This document shows positions 36,109-45,812 of a stretch of DNA of 64,000 bases, in pieces. Numbering within the stretch: the first letter of the stretch is position 1; every line of letters starts with the position of its first letter. The DNA comes from an uncultured Paenibacillaceae bacterium (lineage in GTDB: Bacteria > Bacillota > Bacilli > Paenibacillales > K13): positions 620,001 to 684,000 of the forward strand of contig CAJXLT010000001.1 of the NCBI GenBank assembly GCA_913056365.1, read 5' to 3'. The translations under genes were made by a program, and so were the position numbers. The notes under the pieces are model-generated. The model searched no databases. It worked only from the letters and a program-made list of their open reading frames with translations, and was not told the origin of the DNA.

Positions 36109-36477
36109 ATGGTAGTGAGAGGTATCCGCGGAGCAACAACGGTCGAGCGCAACGAAGAGCAAGAGATCCTCGAGGAAAGCATACGTCTGCTGAATGCGAT
36201 CGTAGAAGAGAACGGCATTACGCCTGAACATATCGCCAGTGTATTCGTGACAGTAACGCATGATCTAGATGCGACATTCCCGGCTCGCGCCATCCGTCAG
36301 ATGGAAGGCTGGGAGCTTGTGCCGCTTATGTGTTCATTGGAAATTCCAGTGAAGGGCAGCCTGCCGCACTGTATCCGCTTAATGGTTATGGTCAATACAG
36401 AGAAGAAGCAGAACGAAATTGTACATGTGTACTTCAACGAAGCGAAGAAGCTGCGTCCTGACTTGGCGGGCGCTTAA
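36109..36477 (+). CDS. aroH: Chorismate mutase AroH
   Basis: AroH rearranges chorismate to prephenate. The 122-residue protein is the trimeric B. subtilis type, starting VRGIRGATTVERN (Arg7 in the active site), with TATFPARAIR-like and HCIRLMVMVNT segments. AGGAGG precedes the ATG. Together with tyrA downstream it directs flow to tyrosine. The trp promoter starts just after its stop. Confidence 0.95.
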   Translation: MVVRGIRGATTVERNEEQEILEESIRLLNAIVEENGITPEHIASVFVTVTHDLDATFPARAIRQMEGWELVPLMCSLEIPVKGSLPHCIRLMVMVNTEKKQNEIVHVYFNEAKKLRPDLAGA

Positions 36478-36544
36478 TCCTAAGAGAATACGGGGACTGC
36501 CCTCCGCAGTTGCGGGAGCATGATGCGGGCGGGCGGTTCTATCG

Positions 36545-36573
36545 TTGACGGACTGCCATGCATGAGGTATGAT
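36545..36573 (+). promoter_or_regulatory. SigA-type promoter of the trp operon
   Basis: TTGACG (36545-36550), 17-base spacer, TATGAT (36568-36573). Start near 36580, leaving a leader of about 390 bases before trpE. Confidence 0.8.
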
Positions 36574-36577
36574 GGAA

Positions 36578-36667
36578 TAGCCGATGGAGCATCGGCGGTG
36601 TAGTCTGATGGAGATTAGACTTACGCAAGCAGAGGAAGCAGAGCAGAGGAAGAAGAGTTGAGCAGAG
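36578..36667 (+). promoter_or_regulatory. TRAP-binding site: eleven (G/U)AG triplets
   Basis: Triplets begin at 36578, 36587, 36601, 36611, 36616, 36632, 36641, 36646, 36655, 36660 and 36665. The last six are spaced 5 or 9 bases, the rest more widely. Two small hairpins (CCGATG/CATCGG and AGTCT/AGACT) hold some of the early ones. The total of eleven equals the number of TRAP subunits, and mtrB is in the same window. Confidence 0.75.
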
Positions 36668-36685
36668 TGCCGGAACAGATTCTGT

Positions 36686-36832
36686 GTGCATAGCTTGGTC
36701 TATGCGCTGGACTTGCCGTTCATGTGGCTGGCGGAGGAGATCCGTCAGATGAACTCAACGGAACGAGCTTGCAAGACGCAGTGCATATACAGCGAGTATG
36801 ACTGTCAATCCGACTACACTTGTGAAGTGTGA
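36686..36832 (+). CDS. Possible leader ORF in the trp leader (48 residues, Cys-rich)
   Basis: A GTG-started frame encodes 48 residues with four cysteines (29, 33, 40, 46) and one Trp. It lies wholly within the leader between the TRAP site and the terminator. There is no clear ribosome site, so coding is doubtful. It could be a leader peptide or chance. Confidence 0.25.
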   Translation: MHSLVYALDLPFMWLAEEIRQMNSTERACKTQCIYSEYDCQSDYTCEV

Positions 36833-36901
36833 CGGATGAACATGGCGTGATTCGCACATGCAGGAAGCAGCTATCTGTAGGCTTGAATATCAACCTTTAC
36901 C

Positions 36902-36930
36902 CCTCTACTGCGCGTAGAGTTTTTTTATTT
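36902..36930 (+). terminator. trp leader attenuator
   Basis: CTCTAC, loop TGCGC, GTAGAG, then seven T residues. Its 5' arm (CCTCTACTGC) could pair with GCAGAGG in the TRAP site, which would make an antiterminator. The pairing is long range and not verified. Confidence 0.72.
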
Positions 36931-36967
36931 GTACGGAATATGATTGAAGATCAAGGAGGAATGTCAC

Positions 36968-38533
36968 ATGTACAGTCCGCTACTGTCAGAAGCGAAGACA
37001 TTGGCCGCACAAGGCTACAATCTGATTCCGGTATCTAGGCGAGTGCTTGCAGATACGGAAACCCCAATTCGTATGTTCCACCATCTATATCAGGAGAAAT
37101 TCGCGTTCCTGCTGGAAAGTGTTGAGGGCGGGGCCAAATGGGGGCGGTATTCGTTCATCGGCACCGATCCGTTCCTCTCCTTCCGGGGGAAGAACGGCAA
37201 GCTCGTGCTCGAGCAAGACGGCAAGGAGCGCGTGCTGGAAGGAAAGCCGCTAGTGGCGTTGAAGGAAACACTCGCCGCTTATCACAGTCCCGACCTTCCG
37301 GGATTTCCGCGCTTCACCGGCGGCGCTGTCGGATTTTTCGGTTATGACTTGCTAGGGTACTACGAGGATCTGCCTGCTCATCAAGTGGATGACCTTCAGA
37401 TGGATGACATCCGATTCATGTTCTGTGACCAGGTAATTGTCTTCGATCACTTCAAGCAGCAGCTGATGGTTATCGCCAATGCGCATATTCCGCAAGGCGC
37501 GGATGAAGCGGCGATTGCAGCAAGCTACGAGGCTGCTTGCGAGCGGGTGGAAGAGCTGCTGGTGCGGCTGCAAAAGCCGGTGTCCGTGCCGCAATCTGAG
37601 CAAGGTTCTGTACCTGTACAGCCGGATATCGGCGACATCCGCTCCAATATGAGTAAGCAAGCGTATATGGACAATGTCGAGCAGGCCAAGGAGTACATTC
37701 GAGCGGGTGACATCTTCCAGATTGTGCTGTCGCAACGGTTCGAGACAGACACCTTCGTATCCCCCTTGCAAGTGTATCGCGTGTTGCGCACGATGAATCC
37801 ATCTCCGTACATGTATGTGCTGAAGATGGATGAAGAGGTGATCGTCGGCACTTCGCCAGAGCTGCTCGTACGGGTGGAAGGCGAACAGGTAGAGACGCGT
37901 CCGATTGCAGGCACTCGACCGCGTGGACAAGACGAGCAGCAGGATCTGATGCTAGAGAAGGAGCTGCTCGCTGACGACAAGGAGCGAGCGGAGCATCTCA
38001 TGCTCGTCGACCTCGGACGCAACGACATTGGCCGTGTGGCGAAGTTCGGCAGTGTACATTGCGACACGTTCATGGAAGTCGAACGCTACTCGCATGTTAT
38101 GCATATTGTGTCCAATGTGACAGGCCGGTTGCGTGAGGACAAGGATTTCTTCGATGCATTCCTCTCCTGTCTGCCAGCGGGCACGGTGTCCGGCGCACCG
38201 AAGCTGCGGGCAATGGAAATTATCGCTGAGATGGAGCGGGAAGCGCGCGGCATCTATGCCGGAGCGATCGGGTACTTGGGCTTCTCCGGTAATCTCGATA
38301 CGTGCATTACGATTCGCACCATTCTGTTCAAGAATGGTAAAGCTTATGTGCAGTCCGGTGCAGGCATTGTGTATGACTCAGTGCCAGAGAAGGAATACGA
38401 GGAAACACAGAACAAGGCGAAGGCGCTCTTGACTGCTATCCGCACAGCGGAATTGATGTTTCCGAAGGACCCGGCGCGCGAGTCCTCGACGATCAATCAG
38501 GATTATTACGCATCGCCTGCCAGCACGAAGTAA
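36968..38533 (+). CDS. trpE: Anthranilate synthase component I
   Basis: TrpE makes anthranilate from chorismate with ammonia supplied by a glutaminase partner. The 521-residue protein has the tryptophan-feedback LLESVEG motif near residue 40 and the catalytic C-domain motifs IVGTSPELLVR, RPIAGTRPRG, DLGRNDIGRV and GTVSGAPKLRAMEII. The ATG at 36968 follows AAGGAGG. trpG is absent from the operon, as in B. subtilis, where the glutaminase lies in the folate operon. Confidence 0.97.
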   Translation: MYSPLLSEAKTLAAQGYNLIPVSRRVLADTETPIRMFHHLYQEKFAFLLESVEGGAKWGRYSFIGTDPFLSFRGKNGKLVLEQDGKERVLEGKPLVALKETLAAYHSPDLPGFPRFTGGAVGFFGYDLLGYYEDLPAHQVDDLQMDDIRFMFCDQVIVFDHFKQQLMVIANAHIPQGADEAAIAASYEAACERVEELLVRLQKPVSVPQSEQGSVPVQPDIGDIRSNMSKQAYMDNVEQAKEYIRAGDIFQIVLSQRFETDTFVSPLQVYRVLRTMNPSPYMYVLKMDEEVIVGTSPELLVRVEGEQVETRPIAGTRPRGQDEQQDLMLEKELLADDKERAEHLMLVDLGRNDIGRVAKFGSVHCDTFMEVERYSHVMHIVSNVTGRLREDKDFFDAFLSCLPAGTVSGAPKLRAMEIIAEMEREARGIYAGAIGYLGFSGNLDTCITIRTILFKNGKAYVQSGAGIVYDSVPEKEYEETQNKAKALLTAIRTAELMFPKDPARESSTINQDYYASPASTK

Positions 38534-38578
38534 CGGGCGGTCCTAGACACATAGAGCATATAAAGGAGGAAAATGGAT

Positions 38579-39616
38579 ATGTCAGCAGATCTTATGAAGG
38601 AAGCATTGGCCAAGCTCATTCAAGGAAACAGTCTGAGCCGTGATGATGCTCGCAATGTAATGAGCTGTATTATGGACGGTGAGGCAACGCCAGCTCAGAT
38701 CGCATCGCTAGTTACGATCTTAAGAATGAAGGGCGAGAGTATTGATGAGATTGCCGGCTTTGCAGAAGTGATGCGCGGCAAGGCGAGCCGCGTCGTTACG
38801 GAGCGTCGCAGCTTGCTGGATACGTGCGGTACAGGCGGCGACGGCTTGAACACCTTCAACATCTCGACAGCGGCGGCGCTGATTGCAGCAGCTGGCGGTG
38901 TCCGCGTTGCCAAGCATGGCAATCGGGCAGCTTCGAGCAAGAGTGGCAGCGCGGATGTATTGGAGGCGCTCGGTGTGCAGATTACGCTCGATCATGAGCA
39001 AGCCGGCCGTTGTCTTGATGAGGTCGGAATTTGCTTCATGTTCGCACAAGTGTTCCACCAGTCGATGCGGCATGCAGCAGCGCCGCGCAAGGAGATCGGC
39101 TTCCGCACGATCTTCAATATGCTCGGCCCGCTAACGAATCCTGCTGGCGCGGACCGTCAGCTTATGGGGGTGTTCGAGCGCCGGAGAACCGAGGTGCTTG
39201 CCTTGGTGCTGCGGGAGCTTGGCTTGTATCGGGCGCTTGTCGTATGCAGCCATGATGGATTAGACGAAATCAGCATCTCTGCACCTACACAAGTGACAGA
39301 GCTGCGCAATGACGCGATCCGCACATTCGATATTACGCCAGAGGAGCTTGGCTTGAAGCGATATGACATGCAAGACGTGGTCGGCGGGGATGCTCAGGAC
39401 AATGCGAAAGTAATTCGCGAAGTATTCGCAGGCAAGCAAGGAGCCGCGCGTGATATCGTACTGGCCAATGCAGGCGCTTGCTTCTACTTGAATGAGCAGG
39501 CCGACAGCTTGCGTGAGGGCGTGGAGCTTGCCAGTCAGGTTGTAGACAGCGGCCAAGCGCTGGACAAATTAGATCACCTCGCAAGGGTGACAAAGGAGCT
39601 TACTCATGTTTCTTGA
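38579..39616 (+). CDS. trpD: Anthranilate phosphoribosyltransferase
   Basis: TrpD joins anthranilate to PRPP. The 345-residue protein shows the PRPP-binding motif DTCGTGGDGLNTFNIST, KHGNRAASSKSGSADVLEALG and FRTIFNMLGPLTNPA. The ATG at 38579 lies 9 bases after GGAGG and is preferred over the ATG at 38573, which is 3 bases from it. The 3' end overlaps trpC. Confidence 0.96.
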   Translation: MSADLMKEALAKLIQGNSLSRDDARNVMSCIMDGEATPAQIASLVTILRMKGESIDEIAGFAEVMRGKASRVVTERRSLLDTCGTGGDGLNTFNISTAAALIAAAGGVRVAKHGNRAASSKSGSADVLEALGVQITLDHEQAGRCLDEVGICFMFAQVFHQSMRHAAAPRKEIGFRTIFNMLGPLTNPAGADRQLMGVFERRRTEVLALVLRELGLYRALVVCSHDGLDEISISAPTQVTELRNDAIRTFDITPEELGLKRYDMQDVVGGDAQDNAKVIREVFAGKQGAARDIVLANAGACFYLNEQADSLREGVELASQVVDSGQALDKLDHLARVTKELTHVS

Positions 39617-40397
39617 TCGGATCGTAGCAACCAAACAACAGGAAGTCGAGCAACTGAAAGCCCGTATGCCTAGGCTGACTGATTGGGAACAGAGCCTGCG
39701 TGATGTGCGGCCGTGCCGCGGCTTCGAGCATGCACTGACGAAGGGACGCAAGCGTAATATCGGCTTGATTGCCGAAGTGAAGAAGGCATCTCCGTCCAAA
39801 GGGCTGATTCGTGAAGATTTCGAGCCCGTCGCGCTTGCCCGTACATACGAGCAAGCACAGGCGGACTGTATATCGGTATTGACGGATCGCCAATACTTCC
39901 AAGGCGCGAACGAATATCTGACAGCTGTATCCGAAGCGGTTGCTGTTCCGTTGCTACGCAAGGACTTCATTATTGATACGGCGCAAATCTATGAAGCGCG
40001 TGCGATCGGAGCAGATGCTATCTTGCTGATCGCAGCGATCTTGACGAAGCAGCAGATGGCCGACTATTTGCGCGAGGCTCGCGCATTAGGAATGGATGTG
40101 CTCGTCGAGGTGCACGACAGTGCGGAGCTAGAGCAGGTGCTGGAGCTGGATACTACCTTGATCGGCATCAACAATCGTGACCTGCGCACGTTCCATACGG
40201 ACTTACGAACGACCGAGCAGTTGATCGGCCAAATCCGCAAGCAAGTGACCGTTGTGAGCGAGAGCGGTATATCTGAACCGAAAGATATACAATACGTGCA
40301 AGAGGTCGGTGCCCAAGCTGTCCTGATTGGCGAGCATTTCATGCGCCAGCCGGAAGTTGGGCAAGCCGTTCGTCAATTGATGGAGGCGCAGACATGA
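39606..40397 (+). CDS. trpC: Indole-3-glycerol-phosphate synthase
   Basis: TrpC closes the indole ring. The 263-residue TIM barrel has IAEVKKASPSKGLI, LLRKDFIID, GINNRDLRTF and VVSESGI, matching family active-site segments. It overlaps trpD by 11 bases and trpF by four bases (ATGA). Confidence 0.97.
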   Translation: MFLDRIVATKQQEVEQLKARMPRLTDWEQSLRDVRPCRGFEHALTKGRKRNIGLIAEVKKASPSKGLIREDFEPVALARTYEQAQADCISVLTDRQYFQGANEYLTAVSEAVAVPLLRKDFIIDTAQIYEARAIGADAILLIAAILTKQQMADYLREARALGMDVLVEVHDSAELEQVLELDTTLIGINNRDLRTFHTDLRTTEQLIGQIRKQVTVVSESGISEPKDIQYVQEVGAQAVLIGEHFMRQPEVGQAVRQLMEAQT

Positions 40398-41071
40398 CGC
40401 TGACGAGGGTGAAAATCTGTGGACTGCGATCAGGCGAAATGGTAGAATCAGTAGGACATTTGCCTATAGATTACATTGGATTTGTGTTTGCCAAGAGTAA
40501 GCGTCAAGTGCCGCCGCAGGATACAGGCGTATGGCTTCAGAAGCTGCGAGAGCATGGTGATAAACCACTGGCTGCTGGTGTATTCGTCAATCCGACGATA
40601 GAGGAACTGCGGGCTGTCATGACAGCAGCGCCGCTCGACATGATCCAGCTGCATGGAGCCGAATCTCCTGCGTTATGCAAGATGGTGAAGGAAGCATGGC
40701 CGACAGCGGAAGTGTATAAGGTCATGTCGATTCCTAATGATAGTCAAGCACTTTCAGAGGAGACTGTTGCCAAGCAATGCAGCCCTTATCTTGGCTGTAT
40801 AGACGGCATCTTATTAGATACGTATGATCCACATGTTGGCGGGGGAAGCGGCAAGACGTTCCAATGGTCGGTCATTCCTCATTATCAGTCCTGGGCGCGT
40901 GCCAATCAGTTGCCGTTGTTCGTGGCGGGCGGCTTGCATGCCGGCAACGTGCAGGAGCTGATTGAGCAGTATGCACCGGATGGTGTAGATGTGTCGAGCG
41001 GTGTGGAGACGGACGGAGTTAAGGATATCGATAAAATTCGAAGCTTTCTCGAAAGGATGGAAAGGACATGA
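40394..41071 (+). CDS. trpF: Phosphoribosylanthranilate isomerase
   Basis: TrpF performs the Amadori rearrangement before ring closure. The 225-residue barrel begins [10 protein letters not shown] (with the catalytic Cys) and has the [17 protein letters not shown] and [11 protein letters not shown] phosphate-binding segments and [15 protein letters not shown]. It overlaps trpC and trpB by four bases each. Confidence 0.96.
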   Translation: MTLTRVKICGLRSGEMVESVGHLPIDYIGFVFAKSKRQVPPQDTGVWLQKLREHGDKPLAAGVFVNPTIEELRAVMTAAPLDMIQLHGAESPALCKMVKEAWPTAEVYKVMSIPNDSQALSEETVAKQCSPYLGCIDGILLDTYDPHVGGGSGKTFQWSVIPHYQSWARANQLPLFVAGGLHAGNVQELIEQYAPDGVDVSSGVETDGVKDIDKIRSFLERMERT

Positions 41072-42273
41072 AGCAGTGGCCGGACGAGCAAGGCAGATTT
41101 GGCCCATTCGGAGGACGTTATGTACCGGAAACCTTAATGAATGCGCTTATGGAGCTGGAGGATGCCTATCGCCGCTACTCAGCGGAGGAACAATTTCAAG
41201 AGGAGATCCGCTACTTGCTGCGGGAATATTCCGGGCGGCAGACTCCGCTCTACTATGCGAATCGCTTGACGGAGGAGCTAGGCGGAGCGAAGATCTATCT
41301 GAAGCGGGAAGATTTGAACCATACAGGCGCACACAAAATCAATAATGCAATTGGTCAAGCTGTGCTAGCCAAGCGCATGGGGAAGACGAAGGTGATTGCA
41401 GAGACAGGCGCTGGACAGCACGGGGTCGCTTCAGCGACGGTGGCCGCCCTGCTCGGACTGGAATGTAAGGTATTCATGGGTGAAGAGGATATGCGGCGCC
41501 AGAAGCTGAATGTGTTCCGCATGCGCTTGCTCGGCGCAGAGGTTGTGCCGGTTACATCGGGTACGAGAACGTTGAAGGACGCTTGCAACGAAACACTGCG
41601 CTACTGGGTTAGCCATGTGCAGGATACGTATTATATTCTCGGGTCCGCGACAGGGCCGCATCCGTATCCGATGATCGTACGTGATTTCCAGCGCATTATA
41701 GGCGATGAGACAAGAGCGCAAATTCAACAGCTGGAAGGCCGTCTGCCAGACGCCATCGTTGCCTGTGTCGGGGGAGGCAGCAATGCGATAGGCATGTTCT
41801 ATCCGTTCGTCGAGGATAAGACTGTGCGCTTGATTGGCGTAGAAGCAGCAGGTCTCGGTGTCGATACCGAGCAGCATGCAGCTACGATGACGAAGGGTAC
41901 ACAAGGCGTATTCCAGGGCTCATTCAGCTATCTGCTTCAGGATGCGCATGGCCAAGTGCTTCCTGCACATTCCATATCTGCTGGGTTGGATTACCCCGGA
42001 ATTGGCCCTGAGCACTCTTACTTGAAGGACGCTGCGCGTGCAGAATACGTACCTGCTACTGATAAGGAAGCATTGGAGGGCGTCCAGCTGCTCAGCCGCA
42101 CGGAAGGCATAATTCCTGCGTTGGAGAGCGCCCATGCGATCGCATATGCGGCCAAGCTTGCCCCGCAATTGAGTAACGATCAGCTGCTCGTCGTCAATTT
42201 GTCCGGTCGCGGGGATAAGGATGTCGAGGCGATTATGGAACATTTGGGAGGTAGTGCAGATGGAGTCCATTAA
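41068..42273 (+). CDS. trpB: Tryptophan synthase beta chain
   Basis: TrpB condenses indole with serine on pyridoxal phosphate. The 401-residue protein has the PLP lysine motif [13 protein letters not shown] (Lys about 91), the [10 protein letters not shown] active-site loop, and the [10 protein letters not shown] phosphate-binding motif. It forms a complex with TrpA, whose gene overlaps its 3' end. Confidence 0.97.
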   Translation: MKQWPDEQGRFGPFGGRYVPETLMNALMELEDAYRRYSAEEQFQEEIRYLLREYSGRQTPLYYANRLTEELGGAKIYLKREDLNHTGAHKINNAIGQAVLAKRMGKTKVIAETGAGQHGVASATVAALLGLECKVFMGEEDMRRQKLNVFRMRLLGAEVVPVTSGTRTLKDACNETLRYWVSHVQDTYYILGSATGPHPYPMIVRDFQRIIGDETRAQIQQLEGRLPDAIVACVGGGSNAIGMFYPFVEDKTVRLIGVEAAGLGVDTEQHAATMTKGTQGVFQGSFSYLLQDAHGQVLPAHSISAGLDYPGIGPEHSYLKDAARAEYVPATDKEALEGVQLLSRTEGIIPALESAHAIAYAAKLAPQLSNDQLLVVNLSGRGDKDVEAIMEHLGGSADGVH

Positions 42274-43087
42274 GGTGAACAATGCCATCGACAAGGCGTT
42301 CGAGAACAGCAAGCAGCGGGGTGAAGCGCTGTTTATGCCGTTTCTTACGGTAGGCGATCCTTCACCAAGCGCGACCGTCGAGATTCTGAAGGCGCTAGAG
42401 GAAAGCGGGGCAGGCTTGGTTGAGCTTGGTGTCCCCTATTCGGACCCGTTAGCCGATGGACCAGTCATACAGCGCGCTTCGGAAAGAGCGCTGCGACATC
42501 AGATCACAATCCGCCAATGCATCGCCATTGCCAAGGAAGCAAGAGCAGCCGGCGTCTCGATTCCCTTCGTTCTGTTCAGCTATTATAATCCGGTGCTGCA
42601 GACAGGGATAGAGCTTGTCATGCAAGAAGCGGCAGATGCAGGCATCAGCGGCTTGATTATTCCGGACCTTCCGCATGAGGAAGACAGCCAGACCCGTGAA
42701 GTTGCGGCCAAGCACGGCTTGCATCTCATTCCGCTTGTCGCGCCGACCTCGGAGCAGCGAATTCAACGCATCGTCTCCAAGGCATCAGGGTTCGTCTATT
42801 GCGTCTCATCGCTAGGCGTGACTGGGATGCGCGCACAGTTCCACGATGGGATCGACCAGTTTCTAAGTACAGTCAAGAACGCTACATTATTACCAATCGC
42901 AATCGGCTTCGGGATTTCCAATTCCGAGCAATTCAAGCGCTTCTCCGAAACTTGTGACGGGATTGTAGTCGGCAGTGCGGTTGTCAATCAGATCGAGCAA
43001 GCTGCGTCTCTGTTGGAATCTGTGGCGGAGCGGGAGCAGGGGTTACAGAAGATACGGGAGTTTGTTGTTCAGTTGAAAGGTTCTTAA
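42260..43087 (+). CDS. trpA: Tryptophan synthase alpha chain
   Basis: TrpA cleaves indole-3-glycerol phosphate and passes indole to TrpB. The 275-residue barrel contains [24 protein letters not shown] (catalytic Glu and Asp), [11 protein letters not shown] and [10 protein letters not shown]. The ATG at 42260 follows GGGAGGT and overlaps trpB by 14 bases. hisC follows 40 bases later without a terminator, so the aromatic operon continues. Confidence 0.96.
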   Translation: MESIKVNNAIDKAFENSKQRGEALFMPFLTVGDPSPSATVEILKALEESGAGLVELGVPYSDPLADGPVIQRASERALRHQITIRQCIAIAKEARAAGVSIPFVLFSYYNPVLQTGIELVMQEAADAGISGLIIPDLPHEEDSQTREVAAKHGLHLIPLVAPTSEQRIQRIVSKASGFVYCVSSLGVTGMRAQFHDGIDQFLSTVKNATLLPIAIGFGISNSEQFKRFSETCDGIVVGSAVVNQIEQAASLLESVAEREQGLQKIREFVVQLKGS

Positions 43088-43127
43088 TGCAGTACTTATC
43101 CATGACCATGAAGAGGGGTTTGTGAAG

Positions 43128-44222
43128 ATGAAACCGAAATCACGAATTGTACATCTGCCTGTATACCAGCCGGGCAAGCCAATGGAGGAAGTAAAGCGAG
43201 AGCTTGGGTTAGACAAGGTGACGAAGCTGGCATCCAATGAAAATCCATTCGGCTGCTCGCCGAAAGCACGGGAAGCAATCATGGCTGAGCTGGACGCTAC
43301 TCATATTTATCCCGATGGCGGCGCAGTTGCATTGACGACAGCATTGAGCGAGCGCTTGGGCGTTCAGCCGAACCAAATTATATTCGGCGCCGGGTCTGAC
43401 GAAGTTATCTTAATGCTGACTCGCGCGTACTTGCTGCCAGGCGATGAGACGGTTATGGCATCGCATACGTTCCCGCAATACAAGCACAACGCGGAGGTAG
43501 AAGGAGCCACCGTTATCGAAGTGCCGCTGAAGGATGGGAAGCATGATCTGGAGGCAATGCTCGCGGCATGTACAGACAAGACGAAGATCGTCTGGATCTG
43601 TAATCCGAACAATCCAACAGGCACGATAGTGACACATAAGGAAGTGGAACAATTTCTGAACAGCTGTTCGCCAGATACGATGGTCGTATTGGACGAGGCT
43701 TATGTTGAATACATCGATACACCGGAGTTCCCAGACGGATTGGCGCTTTTGAAGCAATATCCGAATGTGGTGTTGTTGCGCACGTTCTCCAAGATCTATG
43801 GGCTTGCTTCATTGCGCATCGGCTACGGCATTGGACATCCAGATGTTATCCATGCCGTTAATCAAGTAAGAGAACCATTCAATACGACGAGATACGGTCA
43901 GGTTGCTGCATTAGCATCCCTAGCGGATGATTCCTTCGTAGCCGAATGTCGGGAACGGAATGTGGAAGGGATTAAGCTGATTCAAGACCGACTCGATGCG
44001 TTAGGACTGTCCTATTTCCCTGCTTATGGAAACTTCATCATGATTCATACAGGACGGCCGGCACAGGCTGTATTCGATGCGCTGCTTCGTCAGGGCTTCA
44101 TCGTGCGTGGCGGGCATAGCCTAGGGTATCCGGAGTCGATTCGCGTAACGATCGGCAGCCGTGAGGAGAATGAAGCTTTCTTGACCGCACTGGAGGAAGT
44201 GCTGAAAACGGTAAGCGTGTAG
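43128..44222 (+). CDS. hisC: Histidinol-phosphate aminotransferase
   Basis: HisC transfers the amino group to imidazole acetol phosphate and in Bacillales also serves tyrosine/phenylalanine transamination. The 364-residue PLP enzyme shows LASNENPFGCSP, CNPNNPTGT, LDEAYVEY and the PLP lysine in FSKIYGLASLRIGYG. ATG 43128 lies 9 bases after GAGGGG; a GTG at 43122 is too close. Its place between trpA and tyrA fits the aromatic role. Confidence 0.95.
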   Translation: MKPKSRIVHLPVYQPGKPMEEVKRELGLDKVTKLASNENPFGCSPKAREAIMAELDATHIYPDGGAVALTTALSERLGVQPNQIIFGAGSDEVILMLTRAYLLPGDETVMASHTFPQYKHNAEVEGATVIEVPLKDGKHDLEAMLAACTDKTKIVWICNPNNPTGTIVTHKEVEQFLNSCSPDTMVVLDEAYVEYIDTPEFPDGLALLKQYPNVVLLRTFSKIYGLASLRIGYGIGHPDVIHAVNQVREPFNTTRYGQVAALASLADDSFVAECRERNVEGIKLIQDRLDALGLSYFPAYGNFIMIHTGRPAQAVFDALLRQGFIVRGGHSLGYPESIRVTIGSREENEAFLTALEEVLKTVSV

Positions 44223-44233
44223 GAGGGGATAAG

Positions 44234-45325
44234 GTGACAACAGTAGCCATATTTGGCGTCGGTCTTATAGGCGGCTCGCTTGCTCTTTGTTGGAAGGGCA
44301 AGCCTGGGCTGCATGTGATTGGACATTCGAACAATCCGGCATCCGTGGACAAGTACTTGAAGCGGAACGTAGTAGATGCAGCCACGACTTCGATGGAGGA
44401 AGCTGCGCGTGATGCTGATTTCATCTTTTTGTGCGTGCCTGTCGGCTGCTTGGAAGATTATTTGTCCAAGCTGAACGCCATGCGTCTGAAGCCGGGCTGT
44501 ATCATTAGCGATGTAGGCAGTACGAAGCGAACAGTGATGGATGCAGCAAGCGCTATGCAATGGGATCAAGTGTATTTCATCGGCGGGCATCCAATGGCTG
44601 GCAAGGAGCAATCCGGTGTAGAGGCGGCGAGCTCGCATTTGTTCGAGAATGCGTTCTATGTGCTTACATCAGACGACTCAACGCCCGTTCAGGAAGTCGA
44701 GCGGCTAGAGCAACTGCTAACCCATACGCGCGCTCACATTGTGAAGATGGCACCTTCTCAGCATGATGATATTGTCGGGGCAGTCAGTCACTTGCCGCAT
44801 GTCATTGCGGTAGCACTTGTCAATCAAATAGCTGAATACAATACGGATAACGACCATTATGAACGCCTGGCAGCAGGCGGATTCAGGGACATTACGCGGA
44901 TTGCTTCCAGCGATCCGATTATATGGCGCGATATATTGCTGAACAATCGTTCGGTCGTGCTGCGCTTGCTTCAAGACTGGAAGAAAAGGACAGACCAATT
45001 CATCGACTTGCTGACAAAGGAGGACGGCGATGGAATCGAAGCTGAATTTGTGAACGCAGGGAGCTTTCGGGATGCGTTGCCGGAGCGGCGCAAGGGAGTC
45101 ATTCATTCGACCTATGATGTGTATGTGGATGTGCCTGATCATCCTGGTGTAGTCGGGGAGATAGCAGGTCAGCTCGGAAGCCGCCAGATTAATTTGAGCA
45201 ATATTCACATTATGGAAAGTCGATTGGACGTTCCGGGTGTGATGCGCTTGTCCTTCCGCGAAGAAGAACAGCTTGATCGAGCGGTGGAAGTGCTCAAGGA
45301 ACTCGGTTATTCCGTGCATTTTTAA
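44234..45325 (+). CDS. tyrA: Prephenate dehydrogenase with ACT domain
   Basis: TyrA oxidises prephenate to 4-hydroxyphenylpyruvate with NAD. The 363-residue protein has the Rossmann motif FGVGLIGGSLA, the SDVGSTKRTVMDA and GGHPMAGKEQSGVEAA motifs, and a C-terminal ACT domain (about 290-363) for amino-acid feedback. A GTG start follows AGGAGGGG. aroA (EPSP synthase), which follows tyrA in B. subtilis, is not here. Confidence 0.95.
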   Translation: MTTVAIFGVGLIGGSLALCWKGKPGLHVIGHSNNPASVDKYLKRNVVDAATTSMEEAARDADFIFLCVPVGCLEDYLSKLNAMRLKPGCIISDVGSTKRTVMDAASAMQWDQVYFIGGHPMAGKEQSGVEAASSHLFENAFYVLTSDDSTPVQEVERLEQLLTHTRAHIVKMAPSQHDDIVGAVSHLPHVIAVALVNQIAEYNTDNDHYERLAAGGFRDITRIASSDPIIWRDILLNNRSVVLRLLQDWKKRTDQFIDLLTKEDGDGIEAEFVNAGSFRDALPERRKGVIHSTYDVYVDVPDHPGVVGEIAGQLGSRQINLSNIHIMESRLDVPGVMRLSFREEEQLDRAVEVLKELGYSVHF

Positions 45326-45450
45326 GAAAAATTCAAAAAGAATTAACATTTTTGCTTGATAGGGTTGACAAAATGAAAACGGATACATATAATAAAAGTA
45401 CAGTATGGTTTCTCTCCACTCCTATCCGAAATCATTAGCACTATGTGCAG

Positions 45451-45484
45451 CCACCTTATATTCGATAAGGTGGATTTTTTTTGT
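45451..45484 (+). terminator. Terminator ending the aromatic supra-operon
   Basis: CCACCTTAT pairs with ATAAGGTGG, followed by a run of eight T residues. Confidence 0.88.
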
Positions 45485-45486
45485 TT

Positions 45487-45500
45487 TGTAAGCGTTCACT
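45487..45500. promoter_or_regulatory. cre-like site
   Basis: TGTAAGCGTTCACT agrees with the Bacillus cre consensus at 13 of 14 positions. It lies 313 bases upstream of the sigma-factor gene in a 330-base gap where I see no gene. Confidence 0.4.
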
Positions 45501-45812
45501 TTTTGAATTGCTGCATACTTCCACCTTCATTTTTATTCGATATTATTTTTCAACTTTTTTCGAGTTTCTTACGTCTAATTGAAAGAAAAGGGTAGCAAAA
45601 ACGGCGGGATCATGGTAATATTTTGAATTGTGGGTGAAATTCGCTAGCTTCTTGTCCTGTCGGTATAAGCAGGATTTTGTCCATTTATCAAGAATACATA
45701 CTGAATGATTGATTTTTTTCGGTTCGCCGCAACTTTCTAGTGCATAACGGGTACAATGTTGTAGAGTTTCCCGATATGGAGAGGGCGGCGTTGCAAGGGA
45801 GGATAGCTTGTA

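Noticed and set aside
36580-36930. T-box riboswitch for trp
   Set aside because: No AGGGTGG T-box sequence or stem I motif; the (G/U)AG triplets and mtrB explain the leader better.
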